Source: Selaginella tamariscina
Lineage: Eukaryota > Streptophyta > Lycopodiopsida > Selaginellales > Selaginellaceae
Direction: 5' to 3'
Length of the DNA stretch: 64,000 bases
Assembly (NCBI GenBank): GCA_003024785.1
Contig: PUQB01000093.1
Coordinates: 62,001 to 126,000, forward strand
Below, piece after piece: positions 11,401 through 24,914 of this stretch. How positions within the stretch are numbered: the stretch's first letter is position 1; each line of letters starts with the position of its first letter. Position numbers and translations under genes: made by a program. The notes below the pieces were generated by a model. The model made no database searches, had not been told where the DNA came from, and was given only the letters and a program-made list of their open reading frames with translations.

Positions 11401-11893
11401 GGGGGGGGGGCTTAACTAGTATCTAAATGGTTTCTGGTGTATTAAAGACTGAAGACTGTAGCTCAACTAGTATCTAAATGTTTTTATATACCTTATATGT
11501 ACATTGATGTCAATCTCTCTCTCGCATTTACACTAAACATTACATACTAATACTAATATATAGACATATATGTAGAGATTGTGACTATGCATATATATAT
11601 AAACTAAGTTATTTACCTGAGGAGCATAAGTGGGTTAACCCCTGTTTTACTCTCGGGTTTAACCTGTCCGGCCCTGATCTCCACAGGAATCGAAAACTCT
11701 CCCATTTGGTTCCAAAGGGAGTGCACTCTGTAGAACTTCGTGGTCAACGCAAATATTCTCCCTTGTTTACTGGTCAACGTGAGATTTGCATCCAACACAG
11801 GAACACTGGATACATTCTCTATGTGTACATTGACTCTCCGAATCTCCCCTTCATACATCACTATGTCTCCGTCCCCTATACATGCACGGATAG

Positions 11894-11924
<31 letters not shown>

Positions 11925-14900
11925 GCACGCACACACAGACATATACACTGCATTGACGTGTACAGACAACAACGGCAAAGGTGGCAATACGAGAATGTTC
12001 TCGGCATTTGTAGGAATATTAGCTTGTTTGTAATCCCTCCTCGGAAAGGGTCCACTAAAGCCCCGCTGTTAAGTACCAAACTAAACAGAAACAAAAACTT
12101 TAACACTGTATATAAGTATATTTAGTATAAACGTGCATACATGCATACACATACATATAGATGTATGAATAGCATTTTGCCTAGTTGCTATATAACATAC
12201 GCACACATGGACACAATATACAAATCTAATACACGTGCATACACACCTCTCCACAGACTCGAATAGATGCTCAGTAATGACACCAGCAAACTTAACAAAG
12301 CATCGCAGACCCGCTTCTCTAGGAATACCTGCACATACATATTGAATTTAAGTAAGAATATTAATATGTATACATAATAGTGTATGTAAATTATATTTAA
12401 TCATGTATAAATACATAGTACATAACAGTGTATAATTACTGTATATTCATACTAATTACACACCGTACATGTATGTGTACATGATGGTTACCGGAGAGTG
12501 ACAGTTTGTGTCGTGTTGGGTGGTAAAGTGAGAGATAAAGGAAATGCCTCAAAGGATATTCCTTCCATGGACAGGGATATTCCGCTAGTTAAGAGTTCAA
12601 AAGTGGCACGGATTAGCAACAGCCACGATTACTTCTACCGTTTCATCGACGATCCAAGTCATCCCTTTGTCGACGAATATTCCGTCCCCTTGAGCGGAGT
12701 GTATATGAAAGGCCCGCTAGAACTCGATTGTTCTATCCACCACTCCTGGTTAAAGCAAAAGTAAGAACATCCATACATATCATTCCTAAATACACTTAAG
12801 AACATAATTACATTTACATACTATCAAACAAATACTTACATACATAATCTACATGGAATTTATAGTGTGAATAGTATGTATGTGAGTACATGCATATTAT
12901 ACATATAAGACAAAAACCCAGAATGCATAACATACTATGTTTATGTAATGCGTTGTATGCCGGCATATAAAATTATGTAGTACAATTGAATATGTGTGTG
13001 CGCATGTGCGTGCATTTTGCTTTAGTAGTATACAGACGTTGTTTCCACATGTACACATGCACGTAAGCATAATAGTGCATACAATCAGTTTACACGGCAT
13101 CTCATACACATAGATGTACACCTCTCTCTCTCTCTACACACACCACACACACACACACCTTCCCGGGGACCTTGCAGAAGAAGTGTTTAGTGCAGACAGT
13201 AAACTAATTTGCGAATTAGGATTAATAAACGGATAATGATTCCTTAGAAGCATTGCTGCCGATCTCCACGCTACCAAAGCATCACCTGTATACACACATA
13301 CATACATATATAAATATAAACAATATATAATGTGATACATGCTTATATGTAAATGCATCATGAAATTAAAGAAATAAGTGTGTACACACGTGGTATGTGT
13401 TTGCTACAGAGCCATCGCTTAACACACACGAACATGCACTTTACCTGCTTTAACAGAAGCAGCTAATATATCACCAAGAATATTAATCTGGAGTGCGTTC
13501 CAAGAAGAAACCTCCATAGCTGTCTCTCCATATATCAGCTTTCTATACAACATAATATAACTATAAGAAACTAGTATTAACACCATTTTAATCTTTATAT
13601 AACTTAATTAACACCATTACATAATAAACAATAATTTAATAATATGTAAAAATGGTTTGTCAAAACTTAACTTAAATAATTATTAAAACGACAAATACCT
13701 TCGTTGGCTTGTTACTGTTAACATTAAACGCAGGTTGTAACTAAAATGGGTATGATACGTGAAAATGGAAATATAAAATAAATTGTTAATTAATATTTAA
13801 GTTTTAATTATTAATTAATTATTTAATTAATATATAATTAAGCCTTAAATATTAATTAATTATAAATTAATCCTTCAATAACCTTACTTAGTAAGGAATA
13901 TTCCTAGAATTTCATATTATTCTTCGTTATAAAAAATTACTATCAAACATAATTACAAATGAAATCTTTTTCTTTGTTAATTTATTTATAAACTTTCTTC
14001 TTAAAAATCTCCTTATTTTATCTAAGTCATCACTCACCGAATTAATCAAATCATTTTGGTCAATATCTTTATGATGTTGTCACCACTTAACACTCTTACG
14101 AATGCAGTTAGGAGTTGCTATCCTTGTTAATACATAAGTTGTGATAAGACCAAATCTGTATAAAGGCTCGTCTAAAAAAATAATGAAGAATAATATTGTA
14201 AAGCACCCGATTGCTCTTCTTTATTTTATAAAATTTAAATTCACGAGAAAGAAAAGCGTAGGAAATGGTGGATATTATTCACAAAAGTTTTCAAGATTCT
14301 TCTTTCTGAGGCATGTATCCAAGTAGTTCATTAGCTATCCATGATATTAGTATCAGAATATGAGTTGAAAGTATACAAGCAATGTTTTGGTTGAGCATTA
14401 TCTTTTAAGGAGAGTCATCTACCACTAAGATATGTGTGTTCTTCATTATCTTTAATTAATTAATCTCCCATGGAGCTTAATAAATTTTTCATTATTGAAG
14501 AAGTATGGCTTGCTTTCCTTTTTTATATTGTGAAATTCGAGAGGTTTATAATATATTCATTAGTTAAAATCTAATCTTTACAAATCACCTATTTGCAACA
14601 CTACAACGTCTCTTAAACAAATTCAACAGTGGTGTCAAATTGTGAATTTACATGCATGACCAAATCCCATAAGTGCACCCATCTCTTTAAGCTTTTGAAA
14701 GAGACAGTCCAACCCTGAACAAAAATGATATTATATCAAAATTTATTATGACAAGAAATGAAATCTCCTTGTTTGATTTTATCCTTGGGCCTTTGTCGAT
14801 GAAGCAGAACACTATTGACATCCAACAACACAATATAACCATAGGTAACAGGGGGTAGCATTTCCTCTTAAATGCTTTACAACTCACTTGTTTGCTCCCT

Positions 14901-17740
14901 TTCACATTTATTTGTTGCCACTATATTGTTGCCTATCCCTTTATCATTTATTTGTACATCATCTTTACAAGATTTAAATACTGTAGGCGCTGAAGAAAGT
15001 GATTTAGGAACTAAATGCAATAGAAATGGTGATGAAAAAACTGAAGTGGTCCCCATGGTAAGGATGTTTTGAGCTGCATTATTATTCATTTCTTGCATGA
15101 ACTCTATCATTCTGACATGTGGGACAAGAAATTTTTGCCAAACCTTCTCTTACCTCATGTCAATGCTGAAAATCCATGTTCTTAACTGTTTCATTACATT
15201 TGCAAAATGATACCTTATAATTATCAAGGTATATTATTTACCTTGTTAATGTGTGACCATGTTTGAACTAAAAGCTTCATTAATCCTTGAGAATTTATTT
15301 CCTGTACAAATATAAACGAAATATGCAAAAATACCTTATGTTACACTCATTTACAACTATTCGTCACTCTAAGAACTCATTAACAATTCTTCTTCGCTAT
15401 TACCTTATGAGTGAGGCGAAGAAGGTTTTAGCCGCTTGAAAGATTATTCATTATCTTCCGTATCTTCTATTGATGTTTCCATGGTAATGGAGTATGTGAA
15501 TGTTCTGTACTCCTCAAGATAACTTCTGGTATAATATTTGATTGAAGATCGTCCTCAAACTTCGACATTGAACCAGATTCCTCTTCAGAGCTATTCCCAA
15601 CCACTCCTTGAAGCGCCTGACCTCTTCAACTTCATTAATGGCCTTGACATGAAAAGGAGAGGTGAGGCTGTTATTGTTAATCTGTAGTTTGTTATTAATC
15701 ACCAAATCAGTTAAGACTTCCATGTTGTTCCATTTAAAAGCTTCAACCATGTGAGCTTGAAATCGTTATTTACATCCTTTATAGATTGAACAGACTCAGC
15801 CTTTGCGTCTTACTGGTTTCTTTGCAAACTTCTCTGAGGGTCCCTTCACTTGTCTACTTCTTCTTCAATGTTCATTTTGCAAACGATTCCATAATCCCCA
15901 ACCATTTGGCAAAGATCTTATCTCGGAGCAAGAGATCAACATTATTAAAAAGGATGTTTCCTTCCTGCCCACCTGGGCAAAAATCAACTGCTGTAATTTC
16001 TTCAACTCTCTGAAGAAAAAGAGACAAATTAATATATTGGTGAGATAAATCCCGCTAAGACAATTTACTTACCCGGTAGTCTGCACATTGTTCTTTCCCT
16101 ATAGTATCTTTTGTGGTTGCCTAAGAGTTTCCCACACGAATCGCGTGTGTTTGAACTTCTCCCATATTTTGTTATTGTAATGGTTGGTGTCAGCATCCCA
16201 TTCCGCCGATAACTTATGGTACTGCTGATTGTGAGATTCGGCTTAGCTAAAACGCTGACACACACACACACATACAAAATATATATATATATTAATATAT
16301 GTATGTATGTATAGGAGTGTGCGTGTGTGTGTGAGAGATAAATAAATAAATAAAATTATACAGATACACACACATAATATATGTATGTATATATGTATAT
16401 AGGTATATATATATGTGTTGTGTGTGTATATGTATATCGTGTGTATGCGTGTGAGCGAAACAAATCAAATTATACAGATAAACAACACACACACACACAC
16501 ACACACACATAATATAATATATATATAATGAGTGTGCGTGTGTGTGCGAGAGATAAAATAAATAAATTTTATTAATAAGATACACACACATATAAATGTA
16601 TATGTAAATACAGATGATAAATAAATATACACAGGAGTGTGCATGTGAGAGAGAGAGAGATTTCATCTGTGTGAATGCGCCTTCAAACCCTACTGCACCG
16701 CCGCACCATTTTGCATCGCCACGCCTTCTGAGAGAGAGATTTATACATCTATTGCATAGCGCGCTAGCCTCTGTCGCTTTCTTCTTGAAACCCTAAGAAT
16801 ATACCTAAATCTTAAAAGGAATAAAATATATATTAACCCTAATCAAAATATTCCTTCTAAAAATATACTTAAACCCTAAAAAGAATAAAATATTATATTG
16901 ACCTAAACGAATATTCTTTATTATATTATCATAATTTTAAATTTGTGTGCGTGTGACACCCCAAAAATATAAATCATGCATCTATGAGAGTTTAAATTTT
17001 CACGTGTAGCAATAGCATATTATATACACACATATAATACTATACATAGTACATAATATTGTAACATCAGTAATATTAGGCAACATGAGAAGGAGAGTGA
17101 AATATGTAATGGATGTCTAAAGAAAACATAGTCTCCCAATAAAAAAGACCTAGCATGTTTTATAAATGTTAAATCCATTCGATATAGGTGGATATCAAGA
17201 AGCGTTGATAAAGTCACGATTAACAAAACTGCAAGAGAATGTATGTTTTCTGAAGCTTAAAGCAATTACAAAATTATAAAAATTATATATTTAATATTCA
17301 TAATTATAATAAACTCTTAATAATAGTACCAAATTGTTTACTTAACTATATAAATTTATAAAAAGATATGGAAGATTGATATAGCATTCATGGATCAAAA
17401 ATTAATAACATTATAAAAGTAGAAGGTATTAAATTATATAATATATTATATTTAAGATTGTATGGGCTTAATATAAAAATTAAGGAAGAGCATAAGAGGT
17501 ACATTATATAAATATTGATGTTGTTATTAAAATATTAATATTTAAATATAACATTAATTAAAAATTTGTATATTATACAAAATCCTATAATAAATAGTAA
17601 TTAAATAACTAAAATTATTAATTATTATGAAATGAGACTATATACATGCCCATTTTAGTTACAACACGCATTACAAGACTTTGCTACTTATAAGAGGATT
17701 TGCAAAGCAGCATTAGCAGATTTAACATCATCTTGCACCT
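10172..17740 (-). pseudogene. TRS120: TRS120 copy B, 5'-truncated and disrupted
   Basis: C-terminal two thirds of a TRAPP subunit TRS120 homologue (trafficking complex at the trans-Golgi/early endosome). Exons aligned to copy D, numbered from the N-terminus of D: 20 (10172-10291, stop included), part of 19 (10488-10560), 18 (10720-10900), 17 (about 11003-11073), 16 (11108-11340), 15 (11616-11885), 14 (11952-12079), 13 (12246-12332), 12 (12492-12757), 10 (about 13160-13286), 9 (13445-13545) and 8, which is split into 13699-13722 and 17674-17740. Exon 11 is mostly gone, and exons 1-7 are missing beyond the solo LTR at 17750. Exon 19 is cut short by a (TA)n(GA)n run, and exon 15 has an extra T that breaks the frame. 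A ~3.9-kb TIR element lies inside exon 8. Non-functional. Confidence 0.85.
13727..17668. mobile_element. ~3.9-kb TIR transposon-like insertion in TRS120-B exon 8
   Basis: The left end holds TTGTAACTAAAATGGG at about 13734-13749 and the right end its reverse complement at about 17649-17664. The pair extends a few bases further with mismatches, giving terminal inverted repeats of roughly 20 bp. The insert separates TRS120 exon-8 sequence that is continuous in copies C and D. CATTA (or just TTA) flanks both sides and may be the target duplication. Inside, a minus-strand gene-like region at about 15420-16250 has a possible spliced frame, with an intron donor near 16074 and acceptor near 16013, but no domain I recognise. 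16260-16660 is a microsatellite tract. The superfamily is unresolved: PIF/Harbinger would fit a TTA duplication, but no transposase was identified. Confidence 0.65.
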
Positions 17741-17749
17741 AATGATAAA

Positions 17750-19550
17750 TGTCAGAGTTTTAACCCAAAGGGCCAACACGTGGCAACACGTGGCTGCCAG
17801 GTGGCCATTCGGCGTCATCACCCTGTGTGAGCAATGCTAAGTTTCCCAGAACAACCCCAACGACCCCTAGGTTAGACTCTAATGCCCAAGTGGATAGGAG
17901 ACTTAGGGTTTACCTAAGTCTCTAGAATGTCTGCCCCCAGAACCCTTGAGGGATAACCCTAGTTGACTTAGGGTTTAGCCTAAGTCTCCCTAGATGTCTA
18001 CCCCCAAAACCCTTGAGGGATAACCCTTAGGGTTTAGCCTAAGTCTCCCTAGAGTGTCTACCCCCAAAACCCTTGAGGGATAACCCTAGTTGACTTAGGG
18101 TCTTGCCCTAGAAGACCTAGACAGGCTCATGCCCTAACCCCCATCAAGGAGACGTGTGTTCCACACATACCCCTGACAGAGCTAAGGCATCGTCACTTAC
18201 CCCTTGAGGAATCACCCTCATCCGGGAGTACAACCCCTTTAGGGCGACAAGGGGTACCCTGAACCACGACTAACCCCTAAGGGTTTGAGTGGCCAAGTTA
18301 TACCCTAGACCTAGGGCTAGTACTTAGTGAGGACGACGAGTGTTCTGCTAAGCAAACTCCCTAAGGCTAGGTTTGGGATAACCCTAAGCACATGACCTTG
18401 CGAGTGCCTCACGAAAGGGCTCTGCTAACATGTTTAGGTTGTTCAACCCTTGAATTCCAAGGAGAACACTCCCCTAGCCAAGTGTGCCAAAGCACACCTA
18501 GTTATGAGACCTAACCTCCCTTGAGCGGATGCCCAAGGCTTAGCACCCTAGTGCAAGCACAAGCATGTCTGTTTGCTAAAGTATCCAACCCCTTGGCGAC
18601 AAGCCCATGACATAACCCCAAAGGGCGTGCCTCAGGCGTTGTACCATGTGACGTTTAGCCCAGTGTCACATCTCCATGTGACACTGCCTTCCCGATGTGG
18701 GCTATCATGCCATAGCCCTTAGATTCAAGAGTTGCACCAAGTGCCACAAACGTGGCTCCTAAATGCCAACTCTAGAACCCCTCAATGAACCCTCAGGAAC
18801 CAAGTAACATGAACCTGTCAAACAAGATCCCACCCACAGTTGGACAAGGACACGGATGTGCCTTGCTTGGCCGTGAGTGCTACACCTAGCTTGACGTGGA
18901 GGAGGAGGCTGGAGACAAGCCTCAACCTCTGCCTCTTGGAACGTGCATTCCGACAAGACCTCCCAGGCATGGATTCGCCAACGTTAAGGGTAAGCTACCC
19001 CGAAGGTGGGACGTACCCCATCTGGAAGTTAGGGCGGCACAACAGAGGGTTGTGCCTTGACGACACAAGCTAGAGCTTGCACCGGGAGAAGAGTAACGAG
19101 CTCAGTCATGAACCCAGGAACCCTCACTCCTATATACTACCTTATTTATGTGACAGAGGCCCCCCCCCTGTTTTCCTGTTTACATAAGTGGGCTAGCACT
19201 GAAATCTCATTCCCAGAGGGAATACTTGGTGAGTTATCCATCGACCCCTAAACCCTAACCTGTCAAACCTAGGGGTATTTCTAAGCATATCGACACCGAA
19301 CTCACCGGAACTAACCATTAATCCAACCGGGACACAGAAAAACGAGGGTAAGAGTTTTCTAGAAGGTAAGTGCTACCTTCGCTTAGAGTTTCTCGAGATA
19401 TCTAAGGACAGCCGGCCGGACTACCCCTAAACACCTAAGTGCACTAAGCGGGGCTGTTTCTCACTACATCTAGGGCTTGTCAACATAGTACAGTAGGTAA
19501 CAACAGTCAACGTCCAAAGTAAAGAGGAGTCATAATAAAAAACTATGACA
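17750..19550. mobile_element. 1.8-kb solo LTR with perfect 5-bp target duplication
   Basis: GC-richer than everything around it. It starts TGTCAGAG and ends CTATGACA, so the ends are short inverted repeats of the TG...CA type. ATAAA flanks both sides (17745-17749 and 19551-19555), and the uninterrupted site is visible in TRS120 copies C and D (about 29737 and 45494). No internal retrotransposon genes are present. The TG/CA ends, 5-bp duplication, size and lack of coding capacity fit a solo LTR left by recombination between two LTRs. Short open frames such as 18840-19073 are unsupported. A related, decayed piece lies at 39829-40890. Confidence 0.8.
17900..18105. repeat. Tandem repeat inside the solo LTR, 60-67 bp units
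   Basis: Units beginning at about 17900, 17965, 18025 and (partial) 18092 share GACTTAGGGTTTAGCCTAAG, then a run of C and the phrase ACCCTTGAGGGATAACCC. The arms are partly palindromic, so each unit could form a hairpin. Confidence 0.8.
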
Positions 19551-19555
19551 ATAAA

Positions 19556-22211
19556 AATTAATATTATTAAATTAGAGAGGGAGAGAGAGAGTTCAACTAT
19601 TTTTATATCATGAATAGAAGTAGAGATCTTTGATAAAAAGGATAGATTTGCCGAGTTGTTTCTTATACATTGTAATAAAAAAAGGTCATCTTTTATAATT
19701 GAGATCTTTAAAAAGATTGATTCAATGTTTACGATCCTCTATAGAACAAATAAGCATTGGATTGAAAAGAATTTATTAAAACATCACTGGTTATTTGATA
19801 TATATATATATATATATATGAAGTGCTTAAAAAATACAATGAAAATGACATTTTTGAGTTGTCAACCCAAAGGATAGCAATAACAAGTATTTGAGGATGA
19901 AGGAGAAAGAAGCTTGTCACAACTAGACACATTCAAGCACCATTCATTAACAAGTTCTTGCACAAGTTAATTGAAGTAGATATGTTGGCATTTAAACTAT
20001 AAAAACCTTTTGTGTCCTTTACTCAACCTTACTAAAAAGTAAAGCAAATGTTATTTTAAGAGTTTGGTGTAAAAGGTAAAGACAACAATCAATGGGTCAG
20101 TTAAAAACATGGCATGTATGCATTATGAACTTGTGCCAACTCTTCTAAAGGGATACAACACCACAACTTATTACATCATACAAAAGCACACTCTTCATTC
20201 ATTGTGACCATTATTAACTCCCAACCATAGAAGTTTTTTATCCTTTGCACATATAAAGCTAGATATTCAATCAACATAGTTGTTGCAGATAGTCCAACGA
20301 ACCAATTAGAGAGTTATAAAATTTTAAGTGGCATATGAAATAATCATGGAAGAATTTTTAAATAATGACTAATATAACTTACAACAAACTTATGAAAAAC
20401 TTGAACAACTCACCATTTATATAAGGCAAACATCACATTATCGTTGATTTTTATACCTTTGGATTAAGAACATAATTTATGAACGAATAAAACAAATCAA
20501 GAACAATGAAACACATTTTAAAGAAGACTATAAGGGCCTTTCATAAATAAAGAGAAAGTTATTAACCCTGTTTATTCGTCTTATTCATGTTTAATGAACC
20601 TTTAATAAGATGTAAAAGAACAAGACAAAAATTACAATTACATAAAAATATTTTGACACAATAACTGTATAGAAGTGATGTAATGGAGAATTTCTAGAAG
20701 TCAAATAATAAAAAATTATCATTACAACATTTCAATAAAAGATAAAGAGCCAGATCCTGTGTTTGTAAATGTACTTTGTTTATAATTGCATACATGCACT
20801 AAACATAAATATCACTTATTTTCTCCATGTTCCATGTGTATCTTAAATGACATACGTTTTATCTCTGTTTGTGTTATGCAATAAATAATGAAATTCAATT
20901 ATTAAATCTAAACCAATTAATAGGTAAGTGTTCAATTTTAATAAATTCACTTCAATAGATAAATTTTCTTTTAATCAATTGAAAAATATTTCTCATTAGT
21001 TTAGCCTTAGTCTGGCAATATAATCTAGGTCGGCAAATATACTAATATACATAAGTTTTTCATAGAATATTCTTGGTATAGTGTGGAATTTAGGGAATAT
21101 ACTCAATTAAATTACGACGCTGCTTTTATTCCGATCAAATGCACTAAGCAACTAAGTTAAGAATTGCTCATTATGAACATAATTATTGGCCAGGTAAAAA
21201 CTGTGTCCGTATTAGATTATATACACAAAATATACACACGCAATATACATACAATTTTAAATTCAATTGAGCTGCAAGATAATGTGTTCTTCAAAGAAGA
21301 AAAGCAGTAGAAAGCACTTCACATTCTTTGAAGCGTAATAGCGTTTCCATTTTTGTCTAAAAAAACAATTATAATATATATATATATATATTATAATCAT
21401 TATATATGCATGTAAATATTGAGCTACATATTTAATATGTAAGAGATTTATACTAATGCATTATTTAGAAATGTATAAAATTTAATTAATGAAAAAAGTA
21501 ATACAAATTGCAGGAAATTCAGTAAAGCATTGTTTGAAAGCACATCGATATATCTTGTTTAAACTTTGCGTATATGTTGTCTAAAAAATAAATTCAAATA
21601 TGATATAATAAATTTCACAAGAGCAATCATAACTTGAGCAAGATAAATTTTGGATTTGTATGGAAAATACTTTTATTATTATTTTATTTTACAATTATTA
21701 ACCACTAAACAAATTTTTAACACAATTTAATACGTAAGTGAGGTTAAATTTAAAGTCTTAACCACATCGTACCAGTAGAGGGCCACATATTAATTAATAA
21801 AAAGCCACTAATAGAAAGCCAAAATATTTATAATGCTGAAATATTATAAATATAAAATGTGGCTTTTTTTGTCATTGTGTTTTACATTTAGACTTTTTAA
21901 ATTTCTTAACTTTATTAAACCATTTTTTTTAATGCATTAAACCATATGATAAATAATCACATGTGTTCAGCAATAACTGGTATAGAATTAGAGAAGAAGG
22001 GAGTGGTTTAAGGCGAGCCAAATATTTAACCTTAATACGCTGTTAAACATTATGTCACAACATACCATATATATGTATTTAAATTTATCTAAAACATAAA
22101 TTTTTCTCTTATGATAATATTACCAAGATATATTAAACCACTAAACCTGTTTAATTAAAGATTTAGTTTTTAATTATATTATGTCTACAGTTTTAGGGTT
22201 GCCCTAGAGTT
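19556..22211. other. AT-rich intergenic region, no gene recognised
   Basis: Just after the solo LTR, about 40 bp still match the TRS120 intron of copies C and D, then the similarity ends. The rest has no supported gene; only short (TA)n runs (about 19800-19818 and 21375-21391) stand out. Confidence 0.5.
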
Positions 22212-23971
22212 ATGGAGAAGGCTTATGGAGTTGGGAATGTTGATGGGGATGCAGTTGTTACACCGCGAGGCCTTACCTTGCGGGCGTTTCTGGAATCACA
22301 AATGGCTTTTGACAAGGTGAAAGCGGCCGTGATTGATCGCAGTGTGGAAAATCTGGAAGCAGAGGGCTACCACTATGTGGGAGAGCTGAAGGAGCTCACA
22401 TACGACGAAGTGATTGGCTTGAAAGTGCCAGTTTTTGCTGCTAAGAAGCTTCAGCCGCACCTCGAACTGCTAGGTATGTCTTCCTCCTCTCTGCCTTAAC
22501 ACTATCTCCTCTTTGTTTTTCCTGCAAAAGGTGCTTTCAAGGGCCTTTCTGGTGTGGATAAACAAGTTTGGAATGAACTTCTAGCGCGTCTTTCGCCAGA
22601 TGAGATGTCCACACTCTTGACACCGGTTTTCTAAGGGGATTCTGTTCCAACCGCTGGCTTGCAAGGTTCCAGTGTTCGACTCATTGGTGGCAGATTATCC
22701 ACTGCTTTTTGAGGATATCACGGATGGGCGGTTGGCTCCGGAAAGCTTCTCGGGTGCTCGGCCACTTCTGCATGAGGGAAACACTTAAAGGGCTCGGTGA
22801 AGTCATGGTCAGCGGTTTCTACAACCCGTTGGTGGAAGGGCTGGCTCATGTTTTGCAGAGGGAGTACGGTCCTAGAGTTGAGGTGAAGGGGGACAATCAG
22901 GTGGACCCGTCTCTCTTCGTTCGGCATGAGACGGGACCTCACTCTTTGTTGTGATTCGATTCCAGTTTTGGTTGGTGAGTACAAGGACACTCATATCCAG
23001 GATGCTGGATGGATATGCATCTCAAGCACAGGGGTTCAGCAGCGGGTGTCTTTGGTGATCTAGAGTACATATTTGGGTACGTAGCGAACGGTGATACTGT
23101 TCAGTTCGTAATTCTTCCTCTGATCCAAGAAAGAGCCCATCCTAATTGAGCCGGCTCTGCATGGACATTAAGCAACAGCGACAAACGTTCGTCATTGCTA
23201 TGATCAACATATTTCGCTGGGTACGAACCATTAATGAGGGGGGCATTCTTTGTGAAGCGGGACTTCCTCTCCTACAGGATCACTACCGCGAAAGCCCGTG
23301 GACTACATTAGATCCTGATAAACGCACGTATGGTGAAAATCAACATTGGCTTGAATCACGTGCGCAAGGAGTTCAGGATACCTCGTTGGGCTTTAGACAA
23401 CTTCATAAAGATGTATTCTCATATGCACGACGGCTCTTTGACGGGTGCGGTGGTGTGGATGTCATCGTTAACGGGAAGCCATGTTTTTGAGCAGGTTTTG
23501 GAGAAGCGAGAAGAAACATAGGAGAGGTGGAACTGGGTGAACATTGAGCTCCATATTTCTCCTGTGGGGTGTAAGGTCATGGCGATATGAAGAAGCCGGA
23601 GTGTTTGTTGGTGCGGAGCATTTTGGATGCCTTAAACTCCTGCACAGTTTTGGTTTCTGCCACTACGATGTCAGGCTTGCCAACGTGATCCAGTACAGGG
23701 GCCAGTTCTTCTACACGATTTTGAGTTGGCGGGGAGGATTGGCAGTCCACTTCCCCCCGGCTTCTGCTCGTATCGGTGGAAACCAGGTTGTGACAGAACG
23801 TATTCGGTGCTCAATGATCTATACATGGTAGGTAAAGAGCTGATTGCAGTCTGCTTCCATTCGTCTGAGCTTTTGAAAAGATTCGGGGAGAGGCTGGTGT
23901 CAGGTGACATTTCAAGTGCAGAGCAGGCATTGGAGACACTAGAGCAACTAATGGTCGAAGAGCAAATTTAA
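22212..23971 (+). pseudogene. SAM-like/protein-kinase-like gene, frameshifted
   Basis: Exon 1 (22212-22473) encodes about 87 residues. Residues ~43-87 look like a SAM-type helix bundle (motifs EAEGYHYVGELKELTYDEV and LKVPVFAAKKL). A 57-bp intron (22474-22530) is bounded by GTATGT and CAAAAG. The rest reads only by switching frames several times: near 22630, 22790, 22950, 23090-23150, 23340, 23530-23600, 23720 and 23790. The C-terminal part has a kinase-like catalytic loop, with His-Tyr-Asp-Val-Arg-Leu-Ala-Asn at about 23660-23685 (HxDxRxxN), followed in another frame by a leucine/alanine-rich end. The glycine-loop region is unclear. The layout recalls Crinkler-type or other lineage-specific kinase-like proteins, but I cannot assign a family. 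With its inverted fragment at 1-309 this is a small duplicated family. It is a pseudogene as read. Confidence 0.65.
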
Positions 23972-24594
23972 TTTAAAATTTAAATTTAAACCTTGAATTA
24001 AGATTTACAATTAAATCTACACACACACAACACATACATATACATATGGAGTTTATGATAATAAATAAGCTGGATGGGTAACCATGCACATTTATAGATA
24101 TTGCTAAATCACGTGCATGTGAATAAAGATACAAGTAGAATATTCCATCATAATTTTCACTTATAGAAAGTATTCATTGTTTAGATTTGTTTAATTTAAT
24201 TAATATTTAATATCACCACATGGTTTACAGGTGTTACAAGATTAAGATGATTAAGCTTGGGAAGGTTAATCAGTTCAGCATCTTTGCAGCGCCTATGTTA
24301 TATATCACCACTATATATGTGTGGTCTCTCGTAATATGCATACGTGCAGATGAATATGCATGGAGTATATGATATGGATGAGTCATTGAGACGTAATCAA
24401 TATAATTGTATGACTATATATTTATGTGTATGTACAATGTGATTATAGTATGAATGTTATAATATAATCAGATTAAAAGAAGTAAAAAGGAAAAGCACTT
24501 TAACCATGCACAGTAGAATATAAATGCATATATGTACCATATGTTTATACTTTGTCTGCTTGCTTGTAAGGCCTCAAGAGTCACGCACACACTT

Positions 24595-24597
24595 CTC

Positions 24598-24678
<81 letters not shown>

Positions 24679-24680
24679 AT
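24595..24680. repeat. (TC)n-(TA)n compound microsatellite
   Basis: About 65 bp of imperfect TC repeats run directly into TA repeats. Copy B has only a short irregular counterpart (ATCTATCTAT..) near 7178-7205, so the array expanded after the duplication. Confidence 0.9.
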
Positions 24681-24914
24681 ATATATTATTAGTGGGTGAT
24701 ATATATTATGATACATCTTTTATGCCAATTGAAATATAAAAAGCTGCTGATTATAAATTAAATTATCAGATATACACACAGAATTACACGCTCACACACA
24801 CATGCAATAATACTATTTACAAGTGTGTTTGTGTCTATGTATGTAGCCACAGTTCTTCTCAATTTGCAGTATGCTGTTTATATATGTTAATATATATTGT
24901 ATTATTAAGTTGAA

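Noticed and set aside
12498..12764. Plus-strand open frame of 88 codons
   Set aside because: It is the antisense of TRS120-B exon 12; the same antisense frame recurs opposite copy C (28325-28531), as expected for a shadow.
16292..16666. Minus-strand open frame of 124 codons
   Set aside because: The product is almost entirely Thr-His and Tyr-Ile runs from CA/TA microsatellites.
18759..19251. Short frames within the GC-rich LTR
   Set aside because: Higher GC yields open frames by chance; no domain is seen and they are not kept open in the copy at 39829-40890.
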